Assembly (NCBI GenBank): GCA_900546115.1
Contig: URBQ01000024.1
Coordinates: 1-43,705, forward strand
Direction: 5' to 3'
DNA length: 43,705 nt
Source of the DNA: an uncultured Collinsella sp.
GTDB lineage: Bacteria; Actinomycetota; Coriobacteriia; Coriobacteriales; Coriobacteriaceae
Position numbers and translations under genes: made by a program. Positions 1 through 9,650 of this stretch are shown here, in pieces. Below the pieces are notes generated by a model, which had not been told where the DNA came from, ran no database searches, and saw nothing but the letters and a program-made list of their open reading frames with translations. Within the stretch, counting starts at the first letter, position 1. Every line of letters begins with the position of its first letter.

Positions 1-54
1 CCCTAACTGTCGGCACTTAGGGACGTTCCTTTTGTGCCGGCAGTTAGGGACAGC
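1..54 (+). repeat. Variable-arm hairpin repeat, GGGACGTTCCTTTT core
   Basis: Arms at 1-16 and 34-49 are inverted repeats with one mismatch. They enclose a core TTAGGGACGTTCCTTTT, and GGGACAG follows. The same core-plus-GGGACAG layout recurs at about 41127-41168 and 41191-41236 with different arm sequences, and the core alone at 42215-42247. It lies just downstream of the gltD stop. Function unknown; it resembles interspersed REP-like elements. Confidence 0.65.
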
Positions 55-92
55 CCTTGCCGATTCGATTGTTGAATATCTCCGTGACTACT

Positions 93-1574
<1,482 letters not shown>

Positions 1575-1579
1575 GGCAC

Positions 1580-4500
1580 TTACGCCTCCTTCTTGGTCGA
1601 AGCAACAGAGCTGGCGGCCGCGGACGCAGCACCGCCCGCAGCACCGCCCGCAGCATCGAAGCGAGCGACATCCGCAGCGCTCGCGCGACCGGTCACGATG
1701 TCAAACGCCAGCTCCTCTGCCTGCGCATGCGTCTTGCCGACGGCCTCGGCGGCGGCGACAATCGCCAGCACACGCTCGTACTCGGTCGGAATGACCTTCA
1801 CGAAGTGCTTGCTCATCGTCTCAAAGCTGTAGAGCAGCTTGATGCCGCGCGGGCTCTGCGTCGCGTCCACGTGCTCTTGGATGAGCTCGCGAATCTGTGC
1901 CAGCTCGCCGGCCGTCGAGGCCTTGAGCTCAACGCTCTCGTGGTTCACGCGGGCATCGAGCGTGCCGTACTGGTCAAAGACATAGGCCACGCCGCCCGTC
2001 ATACCGGCGGCGAAGTTCTGCCCGACCTCACCCAGGATAAGCGCCAGACCGCCCGTCATGTACTCGCAGCCATGGTTGCCGCAGCCCTCGACCACCACGG
2101 TGGCACCGGAGTTGCGTACGCCAAAGCGCTGGCCGGCCAGGCCGTTGATGAAGCCACGGCCGCTCGTGGCGCCAAAGAACGCAACGTTGCCCACGATGAT
2201 GTTTTCGTCGAACTTATAGGTCGCATGCGGGTTGGGGCGCACCGACACCTCGCCGCCCGAAAGGCCTTTGCCAAAGTAGTCGTTGGCGTCGCCGCACACG
2301 TTGAGCGTAATGCCGCGCGGCAGGAAGGCGCCAAAGCTCTGACCGGCCGAACCATCGCAATCGATGGTGATGGAGCCGGCGGGCAGGCCCTCGGGATGCG
2401 CCTTGGTCACCGCATTGCCCAGAATGGTGCCCACGCAGCGGTTAACGTTGGCGATGTCGGCATGGAAACGAATCGGGCGCAGGTGCGCACGGGCATTGGC
2501 CGTGTAGGGCACGAACAACGTGGAGTCGAGCGTCTTGTCGAGCTCGCTGTCGGCAGCCATCTGCGGCAGGAAGTGGCGACCGTCGGCACCCGGAATATGG
2601 GCACCGAACTCGCAGGTCGCGCTTGCCAGCACGGGCGACAGATCCAGCAGGTTAGCCTTGCGGTTGCCCGGCACCTCGATCTGGCACAAACACTCGGGAT
2701 GGCCAACCATCTCATCGACGGTGCGGAAGCCCAGGCTCGCCATAACCTCGCGCAGCTGCTCGGCCACAAAGAGCATAAAGTGCTCAACGTGCTCGGGCTT
2801 ACCGCGGAAGCCGTGACGCAGGCGGCAGTTTTGCGTGGCGATGCCGGCCGGGCAGGTATCCTGCTGACAGTCACGCTGCATGAGGCAACCCATGGAGATG
2901 AGCGGCATGGTCGCAAAGCCAAACTCCTCGGCGCCCAGCAAGCAGGCGACGGCAACGTCGGTGCCGTCCATGAGCTTGCCGTCGGCCTCGAGCACCACGC
3001 GGGAGCGCAGGCCGTTTTGCAGCAGCGTCTGCTGGGCCTCGGCAAGGCCGAGCTCCAGCGGCAGGCCGGCATGCCAAATGGAATCGCGCGCCGCGGCACC
3101 CGAGCCGCCATTGTGACCGCTGATCAAGATCTTGTCGGCAGCGCCCTTGGCCACACCGGTTGCGATGGTGCCGACGCCGGCCTCGCTGACCAGCTTGACC
3201 GACACGCGCGCGCCGGGGTTGGCATTCTTAAGGTCAAAGATGAGCTCGGCCAGGTCTTCGATGGAGTAAATGTCGTGATGCGGCGGAGGCGAGATCAGGC
3301 CGATGCCGGGCGTGGACTGACGGACCTCGGCAATCCAGGGGTAGACCTTCTTGCCGGGCAGGTGGCCACCCTCGCCGGGCTTGGCGCCCTGGGCCATCTT
3401 GATCTGAATCTCGAAGGCGCTGCACAGGTAGCGGCTCGTCACGCCAAAGCGCGCACTTGCCACCTGCTTGATCGCGGAGTTCTTGGAATCACCGTTAGCC
3501 AGCGGGGTCTCGCGACGCGGATCCTCACCGCCCTCGCCCGAGTTGGAACGGCCGTGCAGGCGGTTCATGGCGATGGCCATGCACTCGTGTGCTTCCTTGC
3601 TGATGGAGCCGTACGACATGGCGCCGGTGTTAAAGCGGCGGACGATGTTGAGCGCGGGCTCGACCTCGTCGAGCGAAACCGGCGTGCGGCCGCTGGCATC
3701 AAAGTCGAGCAAGTCGCGCAGACGCACGGTACGGCCGGTGCGGTGCAGGCGGGCGCTGTACTCCTTAAAGGTGTCGTAGCTGTCCTCACGGCAGGCGGTC
3801 TGCAGCAGGTAGACGGTCTGGGGGTCGATGAGGTGTTCCTCGCCGCCGAGCGGGCGCCACTTGGTCAGGCCCAGCGTGGGCAGCTGATCGGGAGCCGGGC
3901 TCTTAAGGATAGCGAGCGCGGCGTCGTAGCGCTCGTTTTGCTCGCGTTCAACGTCCTCGACACCCATACCGCCCACACGGCTCACCGTGCCGGCAAAGTA
4001 CGCGTTGACGAACTCCGGCGTAAAGCCCACGGCTTCGAAGATCTGCGCCGAATGGTAGCTCTGCACCGTGGAGATGCCCATCTTGGACATGATGGAGACG
4101 ATGCCGGCGGTCGCAGCCTTGTTGTAGTTGGCGATGCCCTGCTCGGCCGTCACGTCCAGGTCGCCGCGTGCCGCCAGATCGCGGATGCACGCATGTGCGT
4201 TGTACGGATAGATGCCGCTCGCGGAGTAGCCCACCAGTGCCGCAAAGTCGTGCGGGGACACGGCGTCACCGCACTCCACCACGATGTCGGCAAAAGTACG
4301 AACGCCGGCGCGGATCAGGTGGTTGTGCACGCAGCCCACGGCGAGCAGCGACGGCACGGGCACCTCGCCCGCAGCGGCACGATCGCTCAACACCACAATG
4401 TTCACGCCGTCGCGGACCGCAGCCTCAACGTCCTCGGCAAGCTGTTTGAGCGCAGCCTGCAGCGCGCCCTCGCCGGCATCGCGGCGGTAGACGGCACGGA

Positions 4501-6280
4501 AACGACGGGTCTTAAAGCCAACACGGTCGATGGCACAGATATGCTCGAACTCTTCCTCGTTGAGCAATGGGCGCTCCAAGCGCACCAGCTGACAGGCCGT
4601 GCGGGAATCCTCGAGCAGGTTGCCGTGGTTGCCCAGGTAGAGCGTGGTCGAAGTCACCATGTGCTCGCGCAGGGCATCGATCGGAGGATTCGTGACCTGA
4701 GCGAACAGCTGATAGAAGTAGTCAAAGAACGAACGCGTCTTCTTGGACAGGCAAGCCAGCGGCGCGTCGATGCCCATCGAGGCGAGCGGGGCCTTGCCCT
4801 GCTGGGCCATGGGACGTACGACCTCGCCGACGTCATCCCAGTGGTAGCCGAGCTTGGCCATGCGCACAGCGGCGGGCACCTCGGCATCCTCGGCGGACGC
4901 GGGCGCGGCGGGCTCATCGAGCGCGTCGACGGTCAGCGTCTCCTCGGCAATCCAGTCGCGGTAGGGCTTCTCCTTGGCATAGCGGGCGCGCAGCTCGTCG
5001 TTGTAGATCACGCGGCCGCGGGCAAAATCGACCTCGAGCATCTGGCCCGGTCCCAGGCAACCGCTCGTCAGGATGTTCTCGGGGCGTACCTCGATGGTGC
5101 CCACTTCGCTTGCCAGCATAAAGCGGCCGTCGCGCGTCACATAATAGCGGGCGGGACGCAGGCCGTTACGGTCGAGGGCGGCGCCCAGCGTGCGACCGTC
5201 GGTAAAGGCGATGGCCGCCGGGCCGTCCCACGGCTCCATGAGCATGGACTGGTAGGCGTCGTAGGCGCGGCGCTCCTCACTCAGGCTGTCGTTGTGGTCC
5301 CACGGCTCGGGCAGCAACATGGACGCGGCACGCGTGAGCGGGCGACCGTTCATGACCAGGAACTCGAGCACGTTGTCCAGAATCGCGGAATCGGATCCCT
5401 CGCGGTTGATGATAGGCATCACGCGCTCAAGATCGTGCTGCAGCACGGGGCTGTACAGGTTGGGCTCGCGGGCGCGAATCCAGTTGACGTTGCCCTTGAG
5501 GGTGTTGATCTCGCCGTTATGGATGATAAAGCGGTTGGGGTGCGCGCGCTCCCAGCTGGGCGTGGTGTTGGTGGAGTAGCGCGAGTGGACGAGCGCCACG
5601 GCCGTCTTGACGGCGGCGTCGTTGAGGTCGATGAAGAAGCGGCGCATCTGTGTGGCGACCAGCATGCCCTTATACACGATGGTGTGCGAGCTCATGGAGC
5701 ACACATAGAAGATCTTGTCGCGCAGGGCAAACTCGGCGTCGGCCTTCTTCTCGATGGTGCGGCGGCACACGTACAGACGGCGCTCGAAGGCGTCGCCGGC
5801 GGGCGTGTCGTCCGGACGGCCCAGGAATGCCTGCAAGATGGTGGGCATGCAAGCGCGGGCCGTCTCGCCCAGGTCGTGCGGGTCGACCGGCACCTCGCGC
5901 CAAAAGAGCAGCGGCACGCCGGCCTCGGCGCAGCCCTCCTCAAACACGCGACGGGCATCCTCTACGCCCTTGTCGTCCTGCGGGAAGAACAGCATGGCCA
6001 CGCCATAGTCGCCCTCTGCCGGCAGAATCTGACCGCACTTTTGAGCCTCTTTACGGAAAAAGTGATGCGGAACCTGGAACAGGATGCCAGCGCCATCGCC
6101 GGTATTCTTCTCGAGTCCCGTGCCGCCGCGGTGCTCCAAGTTGACCAGAATGGACAGTGCGTCGTCCAGAATCTGGTGATGGCGCTCACCGTTGATATCG
6201 GCAAGCGCGCCGATGCCACATGCATCGTGGTCGAATTCGGGGCGATAAAGGCCCTGCTGCTGAGCGGAATCTGCCTGCAT
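1580..6280 (-). CDS. gltB: Glutamate synthase large subunit (GltB)
   Basis: This is the alpha subunit: an N-terminal class II glutamine amidotransferase releases ammonia, which tunnels to an FMN/[3Fe-4S] synthase domain that aminates 2-oxoglutarate. Cys21 in DACGIG is the expected catalytic residue, exposed after removal of a 20-residue propeptide. The FMN-barrel region includes PGEGGHLPGKK at about residue 960. The 3Fe-4S cysteines lie in the segment CLMQRDCQQDTCPAG near 1130-1145. A GXGXG-repeat domain fills about 1290-1460 (for example GKGLSGGEVSV). At 1566 residues it is slightly longer than typical; the excess is an Ala/Gly-rich C-terminal tail. GGGGAGG precedes the ATG. It is the first gene of a gltB-gltD operon. 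Long open frames on the opposite strand are a codon-bias artefact. Confidence 0.97.
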   Translation of the reverse strand: MQADSAQQQGLYRPEFDHDACGIGALADINGERHHQILDDALSILVNLEHRGGTGLEKNTGDGAGILFQVPHHFFRKEAQKCGQILPAEGDYGVAMLFFPQDDKGVEDARRVFEEGCAEAGVPLLFWREVPVDPHDLGETARACMPTILQAFLGRPDDTPAGDAFERRLYVCRRTIEKKADAEFALRDKIFYVCSMSSHTIVYKGMLVATQMRRFFIDLNDAAVKTAVALVHSRYSTNTTPSWERAHPNRFIIHNGEINTLKGNVNWIRAREPNLYSPVLQHDLERVMPIINREGSDSAILDNVLEFLVMNGRPLTRAASMLLPEPWDHNDSLSEERRAYDAYQSMLMEPWDGPAAIAFTDGRTLGAALDRNGLRPARYYVTRDGRFMLASEVGTIEVRPENILTSGCLGPGQMLEVDFARGRVIYNDELRARYAKEKPYRDWIAEETLTVDALDEPAAPASAEDAEVPAAVRMAKLGYHWDDVGEVVRPMAQQGKAPLASMGIDAPLACLSKKTRSFFDYFYQLFAQVTNPPIDALREHMVTSTTLYLGNHGNLLEDSRTACQLVRLERPLLNEEEFEHICAIDRVGFKTRRFRAVYRRDAGEGALQAALKQLAEDVEAAVRDGVNIVVLSDRAAAGEVPVPSLLAVGCVHNHLIRAGVRTFADIVVECGDAVSPHDFAALVGYSASGIYPYNAHACIRDLAARGDLDVTAEQGIANYNKAATAGIVSIMSKMGISTVQSYHSAQIFEAVGFTPEFVNAYFAGTVSRVGGMGVEDVEREQNERYDAALAILKSPAPDQLPTLGLTKWRPLGGEEHLIDPQTVYLLQTACREDSYDTFKEYSARLHRTGRTVRLRDLLDFDASGRTPVSLDEVEPALNIVRRFNTGAMSYGSISKEAHECMAIAMNRLHGRSNSGEGGEDPRRETPLANGDSKNSAIKQVASARFGVTSRYLCSAFEIQIKMAQGAKPGEGGHLPGKKVYPWIAEVRQSTPGIGLISPPPHHDIYSIEDLAELIFDLKNANPGARVSVKLVSEAGVGTIATGVAKGAADKILISGHNGGSGAAARDSIWHAGLPLELGLAEAQQTLLQNGLRSRVVLEADGKLMDGTDVAVACLLGAEEFGFATMPLISMGCLMQRDCQQDTCPAGIATQNCRLRHGFRGKPEHVEHFMLFVAEQLREVMASLGFRTVDEMVGHPECLCQIEVPGNRKANLLDLSPVLASATCEFGAHIPGADGRHFLPQMAADSELDKTLDSTLFVPYTANARAHLRPIRFHADIANVNRCVGTILGNAVTKAHPEGLPAGSITIDCDGSAGQSFGAFLPRGITLNVCGDANDYFGKGLSGGEVSVRPNPHATYKFDENIIVGNVAFFGATSGRGFINGLAGQRFGVRNSGATVVVEGCGNHGCEYMTGGLALILGEVGQNFAAGMTGGVAYVFDQYGTLDARVNHESVELKASTAGELAQIRELIQEHVDATQSPRGIKLLYSFETMSKHFVKVIPTEYERVLAIVAAAEAVGKTHAQAEELAFDIVTGRASAADVARFDAAGGAAGGAASAAASSVASTKKEA

Positions 6281-6464
6281 CGCGATCCTCCCCTAGATAT
6301 TTAGACAGTCAGTTGAATAGGCATAGTAGGAGCATCGTCGGCCCGTTGTGTTTCCCACCCGTTTCGAAACAATCGCGTAACGCACGCCCTACGAGTGGAC
6401 ACCGCCGACCTCAAGGGCGACAACATAGGCCCCAAGTTCGGCCTGTTAGCTCACCACTTCAAAC
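6281..6464. other. Intergenic region upstream of gltB
   Basis: This stretch should hold the gltB promoter on the minus strand, but I cannot pick a convincing -35/-10 pair; a TACTAT near 6327 is the best -10 candidate. I recognise no riboswitch. A short plus-strand open frame runs into the first palindromic repeat and matches nothing I know. Confidence 0.4.
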
Positions 6465-6521
6465 ATCTCAATCTGTAACAGGAGGAACCGATTTTGGCGC
6501 CTAGATGTTACAGATTGAGAT
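6465..6521. repeat. 57-bp palindromic repeat, copy 1 of 4
   Basis: The 16-base arms are ATCTCAATCTGTAACA (6465-6480) and its exact reverse complement (6506-6521), separated by 25 bases. It belongs with copies at 6545, 8008 and 8088, all exactly 57 bp. Copies 1 and 2 start 80 bp apart. It sits upstream of the Nramp transporter gene. Confidence 0.9.
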
Positions 6522-6544
6522 TTTCTGCGGGACGGTTTTGGTTT

Positions 6545-6601
6545 GTCTCGATCTGTAACACGAAGGGTCGGTTTTGGCGGCAAACTGTTACAGATCGAGA
6601 C
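6545..6601. repeat. 57-bp palindromic repeat, copy 2 of 4
   Basis: The arms are GTCTCGATCTGTAACA (6545-6560) and its exact reverse complement (6586-6601). Compared with copy 1 the sixth arm base changes from A to G, and the paired base in the other arm changes with it, so pairing is kept. The 23-bp spacer to copy 1 contains GCGGGAC; the matching spacer between copies 3 and 4 contains GAGGGAC. Confidence 0.9.
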
Positions 6602-6658
6602 ATTTCGGCAGCCCCCTTTCACCATCCCATTCAAATACAACAATTTTGTTAGTCTTGG

Positions 6659-6687
6659 TTAACTTTTAAGCTTAAAACGGGTATCCT
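6659..6687 (+). promoter_or_regulatory. Candidate Nramp gene promoter with palindromic operator
   Basis: A -35-like TTAACT (6659-6664) and a -10-like TATCCT (6682-6687) are 17 bp apart. Between them lies the perfect 14-bp palindrome TTTTAAGCTTAAAA (6664-6677). A dyad filling a promoter spacer ahead of a manganese/iron transporter suggests an MntR/DtxR-type metal repressor site. The palindrome is seen; the regulator is inferred. Confidence 0.5.
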
Positions 6688-6723
6688 TTGCGGCGTCAAG
6701 CAAACGGCACACAGGAGCGCACC

Positions 6724-7980
6724 ATGCTCAACCATCTCAAACAACACTTTGGCTCCCGACGCACCGGTGGTCACGGAGGCCTAGACATTGCGCGGCATAT
6801 CGGCCCCGGGCTGCTCGTGACCGTCGGCTTTATCGACCCGGGCAACTGGGCCTCCAATATGGCCGCGGGCTCGCAGTTTGGCTACGCGCTGCTGTGGATC
6901 GTCACGCTGTCCACGATTATGCTCATCGTGCTGCAGCACAACGCGGCGCACCTGGGTATCGCCACGGGCGCCTGCCTTGCCGAGGCCACGACACGTTACC
7001 TCCCCCGCTTCGTCGGGCGTACGGTGCTCGCCAGTGCCTATCTCGCGACCATCGCCACCGCCATGGCCGAAGTCCTGGGCGGCGCGATTGCCCTTCAAAT
7101 GCTCTTTGGGCTGCCCGTGCGCGCGGGCTGCGTCATCGTGGCGGCAGTATCGATGGCGATGCTCATGACGAGCTCCTACAAGCGCGCCGAACGCTGGATC
7201 ATCGCCTTCGTGGGTGTGGTGGGACTCTCGTTTTTAGCAGAGCTCGCGCTGGTCAAAGTCGACTGGCCGCAAGCAACCGCAAGCTGGATCATCCCCAGCA
7301 TGCCTGCCGACTCGGCAACGATTATCGTGAGTGTCCTGGGTGCGGTCGTTATGCCACACAACCTTTTTCTGCACTCCGAGGTCATCCAATCCATGCACTT
7401 CGAAGGCCAAGGCGAGCAAGTTATCGAAGAACGTCTGCACTACGAGCTCTTCGACACGCTCTTTTCGATGGGCGTGGGCTGGGCAATCAACTCGGCCATG
7501 GTCATCCTGGCCGCAACGACCTTCTTTGCGCACGGCATGGTCGTAGACGACCTCGCCGTCGCAGCGGCCACGCTCTCCCCCATCTTGGGCCCGGCGAGCT
7601 CGACCATCTTTGCGGTAGCGCTGCTGTTCGCGGGACTATCGAGTAGTGTGACGGCGGGTATGGCGGCGGGCACCATCACCGCGGGCATGTTCGACGAGGA
7701 ATACGACATACACGACCGACATTCCTCGATCGGGGTGGCGGCCTGTTTCGTCGGCGCAGTGACGGCGTGCCTGGTCGTCCCAAATCCTTTTGAAGGTCTC
7801 ATCTGGAGTCAGGCACTGTTGTCGCTTCAGCTGCCGATTACGGTCTTTGTGCTCATACGGCTCACCAGTTCACCCCGCGTCATGGGCAAATACGCCAACT
7901 CGCGCCCACTCAACGCGCTGCTTGTAGGGATCGGTGCCATCGTGACGATTCTCGATGTCGTGTTGTTGACAGGGATGTAA
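6724..7980 (+). CDS. mntH: Nramp family divalent metal transporter (MntH-like)
   Basis: A proton-coupled importer of Mn2+ or Fe2+ in the cytoplasmic membrane. The 418-residue protein shows the two Nramp metal-site motifs: DPGNW at residues 38-42 (TM1) and MPHNLFLHS from about 210 (TM6). The TM6 methionine, which favours transition metals over Mg2+ or Ca2+, is present. About eleven hydrophobic segments can be read. I chose the ATG at 6724 because AGGAG lies 6 bases upstream; an in-frame ATG at 6688 would place the start almost on the predicted promoter. The gene stands alone, with paired 57-bp palindromes on both sides and a palindrome in its promoter. Mn2+ versus Fe2+ preference cannot be decided from sequence. 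Confidence 0.9.
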   Translation: MLNHLKQHFGSRRTGGHGGLDIARHIGPGLLVTVGFIDPGNWASNMAAGSQFGYALLWIVTLSTIMLIVLQHNAAHLGIATGACLAEATTRYLPRFVGRTVLASAYLATIATAMAEVLGGAIALQMLFGLPVRAGCVIVAAVSMAMLMTSSYKRAERWIIAFVGVVGLSFLAELALVKVDWPQATASWIIPSMPADSATIIVSVLGAVVMPHNLFLHSEVIQSMHFEGQGEQVIEERLHYELFDTLFSMGVGWAINSAMVILAATTFFAHGMVVDDLAVAAATLSPILGPASSTIFAVALLFAGLSSSVTAGMAAGTITAGMFDEEYDIHDRHSSIGVAACFVGAVTACLVVPNPFEGLIWSQALLSLQLPITVFVLIRLTSSPRVMGKYANSRPLNALLVGIGAIVTILDVVLLTGM

Positions 7981-8007
7981 TGGGACGGGGCACCTACCCA
8001 GGCAAAC

Positions 8008-8064
8008 GTCTCGATCTGTAACAGGAAGACCCGTTTCGAGCCGTTAGATGTTACAGATCGAGAT
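8008..8064. repeat. 57-bp palindromic repeat, copy 3 of 4
   Basis: The arms are GTCTCGATCTGTAACA (8008-8023) and TGTTACAGATCGAGAT (8049-8064), complementary apart from the outermost G-T. The G variant at arm position 6 matches copy 2. It begins 28 bp after the Nramp stop codon. Confidence 0.9.
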
Positions 8065-8087
8065 CATTCCGAGGGACAGCTCCGTTT

Positions 8088-8144
8088 GTCTCAATCTGTA
8101 ACAAGTGGACCCAATTTCCACCGTTAGATGTTACAGATTGAGAC
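8088..8144. repeat. 57-bp palindromic repeat, copy 4 of 4
   Basis: The arms are GTCTCAATCTGTAACA (8088-8103) and its exact reverse complement (8129-8144). It starts 80 bp after copy 3, the same period as copies 1 and 2. The A variant at arm position 6 matches copy 1, so variants run A,G - gene - G,A. The rest of 7981-8289 holds only this pair and the rubredoxin terminator. Confidence 0.9.
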
Positions 8145-8212
8145 AAAAGGTCGGCCGGACTCACAACAGACAGGATCGGCCAACAGCAACCGTGATCCCT
8201 TGGGGGCGGAGG

Positions 8213-8249
8213 AAAAGGGTCCCGGCCGGGATATCCGACCGGGACCCTT
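8213..8249 (-). terminator. Rho-independent terminator after rubredoxin gene
   Basis: A GC-rich hairpin with arms of about 15 bases around an ATAT loop, followed on the minus strand by a short T run. It ends the rubredoxin transcript. Confidence 0.75.
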
Positions 8250-8289
8250 GGACAGAGCTATGTGTTGCCGTGAGCCGCGTGCCGACGAG

Positions 8290-8433
8290 CTACTCCTCGA
8301 CGAGCTCAAACTGATCGGGACCGACGCCGCAGACCGGGCACACGTAGTCCTCGGGCAGCTCGGGCGTGTCGACCTCAACCTCGTAGCCACAAACGATGCA
8401 CACGAACTTATACGTCTTCTTCTCCTCAGCCAT
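8290..8433 (-). CDS. Rubredoxin
   Basis: A 47-residue rubredoxin, a small cytoplasmic electron carrier with one iron held by four cysteines. The two CxxCG knuckles are CIVCG (Cys12, Cys15) and CPVCG (Cys32, Cys35), with the usual acidic C-terminus. The start at 8433 has AGGAG at good spacing. A longer in-frame start at 8472 would fall on the predicted transcription start and is unlikely. Upstream on the same strand is a flavin-reductase-like gene. In some anaerobes these two domains are fused as high-molecular-weight rubredoxin, so they may form an NAD(P)H-flavin-rubredoxin relay against oxygen or nitric oxide. That functional link is inference. Confidence 0.95.
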   Translation of the reverse strand: MAEEKKTYKFVCIVCGYEVEVDTPELPEDYVCPVCGVGPDQFELVEE

Positions 8434-8477
8434 GATGTTCTCCTCTCGAACGCGACTGGTGATGTACTTCATCTATT

Positions 8478-8505
8478 AGTATAGATTCTCAATAATATAA
8501 TGCAA
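8478..8505 (-). promoter_or_regulatory. Candidate rubredoxin gene promoter
   Basis: Read on the minus strand: -35 TTGCAT (8500-8505), 16-bp spacer, -10 TATACT (8478-8483), inside an AT-rich stretch that stands out from its surroundings. It lies between the flavin reductase stop and the rubredoxin start, so rubredoxin has its own promoter. Confidence 0.6.
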
Positions 8506-8522
8506 GTATTTTTAAAACATTT

Positions 8523-9026
8523 CTAGCCTTGATACGAGGACGCCTTCGGAGGCGTCTTGCCCTTCAGGACCTTATGGTAGTAATCGTAGGTGAGCGGCGT
8601 CTCGTCGCTCAGGCGCTCGGCATCCTCGACCTCGCCGATAAACAGTAGATGCGTACCCACATCCACAGTGTCGATCAAACGGCAGCTAAACAGGGCCGTC
8701 GCGTGCTCGGGCACATAGGGCATGCCCAGAGCCGTCTCGCGGGTCTCGTATTTGGCAAACTTGTCATAATCGCTGCTGGTGCGAAATCCAAAGTTGCCAA
8801 TGTAGAGCATATCCGCCGTCTGGTCGATCACGGTCAGCGCAAAGGCCTTGGCAGTCTCGATCACGCCAGCGGTCACATTTTCCTTGTTTACGGAAACCGA
8901 GATGCGAGGTGGTGCTGCCGTCACCTGCACCGCCGTGTTGATGACGCAGCCGGCGCGCAGCCCGTCTGCCGCGGCGCTCACCACGTACAGACCGCTCGGC
9001 ATGGTAAAGAATGCAGTTTTGTCCAT
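8523..9026 (-). CDS. Flavin reductase-like (FMN split-barrel) protein
   Basis: A 167-residue protein of the flavin reductase/flavoredoxin-like family, which binds FMN in a split-barrel fold and passes electrons from NAD(P)H or to a redox partner in the cytoplasm. Features that fit are the N-terminal MPSGLYVVSA segment, a conserved central region resembling ISVSVNKENVT, and a C-terminal strand region ending with a Tyr-rich YDYYHKVLKGK stretch. I chose the ATG at 9026, which has GGGGAG upstream; a longer open frame to 9161 runs through the smpB terminator and is not credible. The rubredoxin gene lies 89 bp downstream on the same strand, echoing the two domains of high-molecular-weight rubredoxins. 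The true substrate is unknown. Confidence 0.85.
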   Translation of the reverse strand: MDKTAFFTMPSGLYVVSAAADGLRAGCVINTAVQVTAAPPRISVSVNKENVTAGVIETAKAFALTVIDQTADMLYIGNFGFRTSSDYDKFAKYETRETALGMPYVPEHATALFSCRLIDTVDVGTHLLFIGEVEDAERLSDETPLTYDYYHKVLKGKTPPKASSYQG

Positions 9027-9076
9027 AACAAGTACTCCCCTAACCCGGGATTGAACCTTAAGGCTGTATGTACCCA

Positions 9077-9111
9077 TAAAAAGCGGCGCCCATAACGGAC
9101 GCCGTTTTTTG
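9077..9111 (-). terminator. Terminator downstream of smpB
   Basis: A hairpin of about 7 bp pairing GGCGTCC with GGGCGCC, with T runs on both strands (TTTTTT on plus, CTTTTTA on minus). It lies between smpB and the flavin reductase start and ends the TPR-smpB transcript. Confidence 0.75.
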
Positions 9112-9179
9112 GAAATATATGGCAAAACAGCAAGGAAGACGGGGCGGGCGCGGTAGGGCACCTTCCCGTGAACTCGCTC

Positions 9180-9650
9180 CTAGCGGTTGCGTTCTTTAAG
9201 AGCGCGATCTATCTCGCGTTGGACATCACGCTTGGCCATGTCCTCGCGCTTGTCGTAGAGCTTCTTGCCTCGGCCCAGGCCCAGCAGCAACTTTACGCGG
9301 CCGTCGGTATTAAAGTAGAGCTCCAACGGAACCAGCGCATAACCACGGTTGCGAAGTTTGCCGTCGAGAAAGTCGATCTCCTTGCGATGCAGCAGCAGAC
9401 GACGCCGACGGTCGGGATCGCGATTCCACACGCCACCATGGCTATAAGGGTGGATATGCAGGCCGACGAGCCAGCACTCACCGCCGCGGATCAGCGCGAA
9501 GGTATCGGTGATCTGGCAGGCGCGCTCGCGAATCGACTTGACCTCGGTGCCGCTCAGTTCAATGCCGCACTCAAAAGTCTCATCGATAAAGTACTCGTGA
9601 TGTGCCGAGCGATTCTTGGAAATGAGCTTGCGTTCACGCTTACTGGGCAT
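9180..9650 (-). CDS. smpB: SsrA-binding protein SmpB
   Basis: SmpB binds tmRNA and delivers it to stalled ribosomes for trans-translation. The 156-residue protein has the family layout: basic N-terminus (KLISKNRSAHHEYFI), GIELSGTEVKSIRE, the region LIRGGECWLVGLHI, a basic RRRRLLLHRKEI segment, and a lysine-rich C-terminal tail (KLYDKREDMAKRDVQREIDR) that enters the mRNA channel. The ATG at 9650 has AAGGAGG at ideal spacing. The upstream TPR gene ends at 9640, so the genes overlap by 11 bases and are probably coupled. I see no tmRNA gene in the window. RNase R, a partner in this pathway, is encoded 8.5 kb away on the same strand. Confidence 0.97.
   Translation of the reverse strand: MPSKRERKLISKNRSAHHEYFIDETFECGIELSGTEVKSIRERACQITDTFALIRGGECWLVGLHIHPYSHGGVWNRDPDRRRRLLLHRKEIDFLDGKLRNRGYALVPLELYFNTDGRVKLLLGLGRGKKLYDKREDMAKRDVQREIDRALKERNR

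Noticed and set aside
6377..6475. A short plus-strand open frame (about 30 codons) ending inside the first palindromic repeat.
   Set aside because: No start with RBS, no recognisable homology, and its end is set by repeat sequence.
6465..8144. The four regularly spaced palindromes as a CRISPR array.
   Set aside because: Only two units occur on each side, the 23-bp spacers are themselves similar, a gene lies between the pairs, and no cas genes are present.
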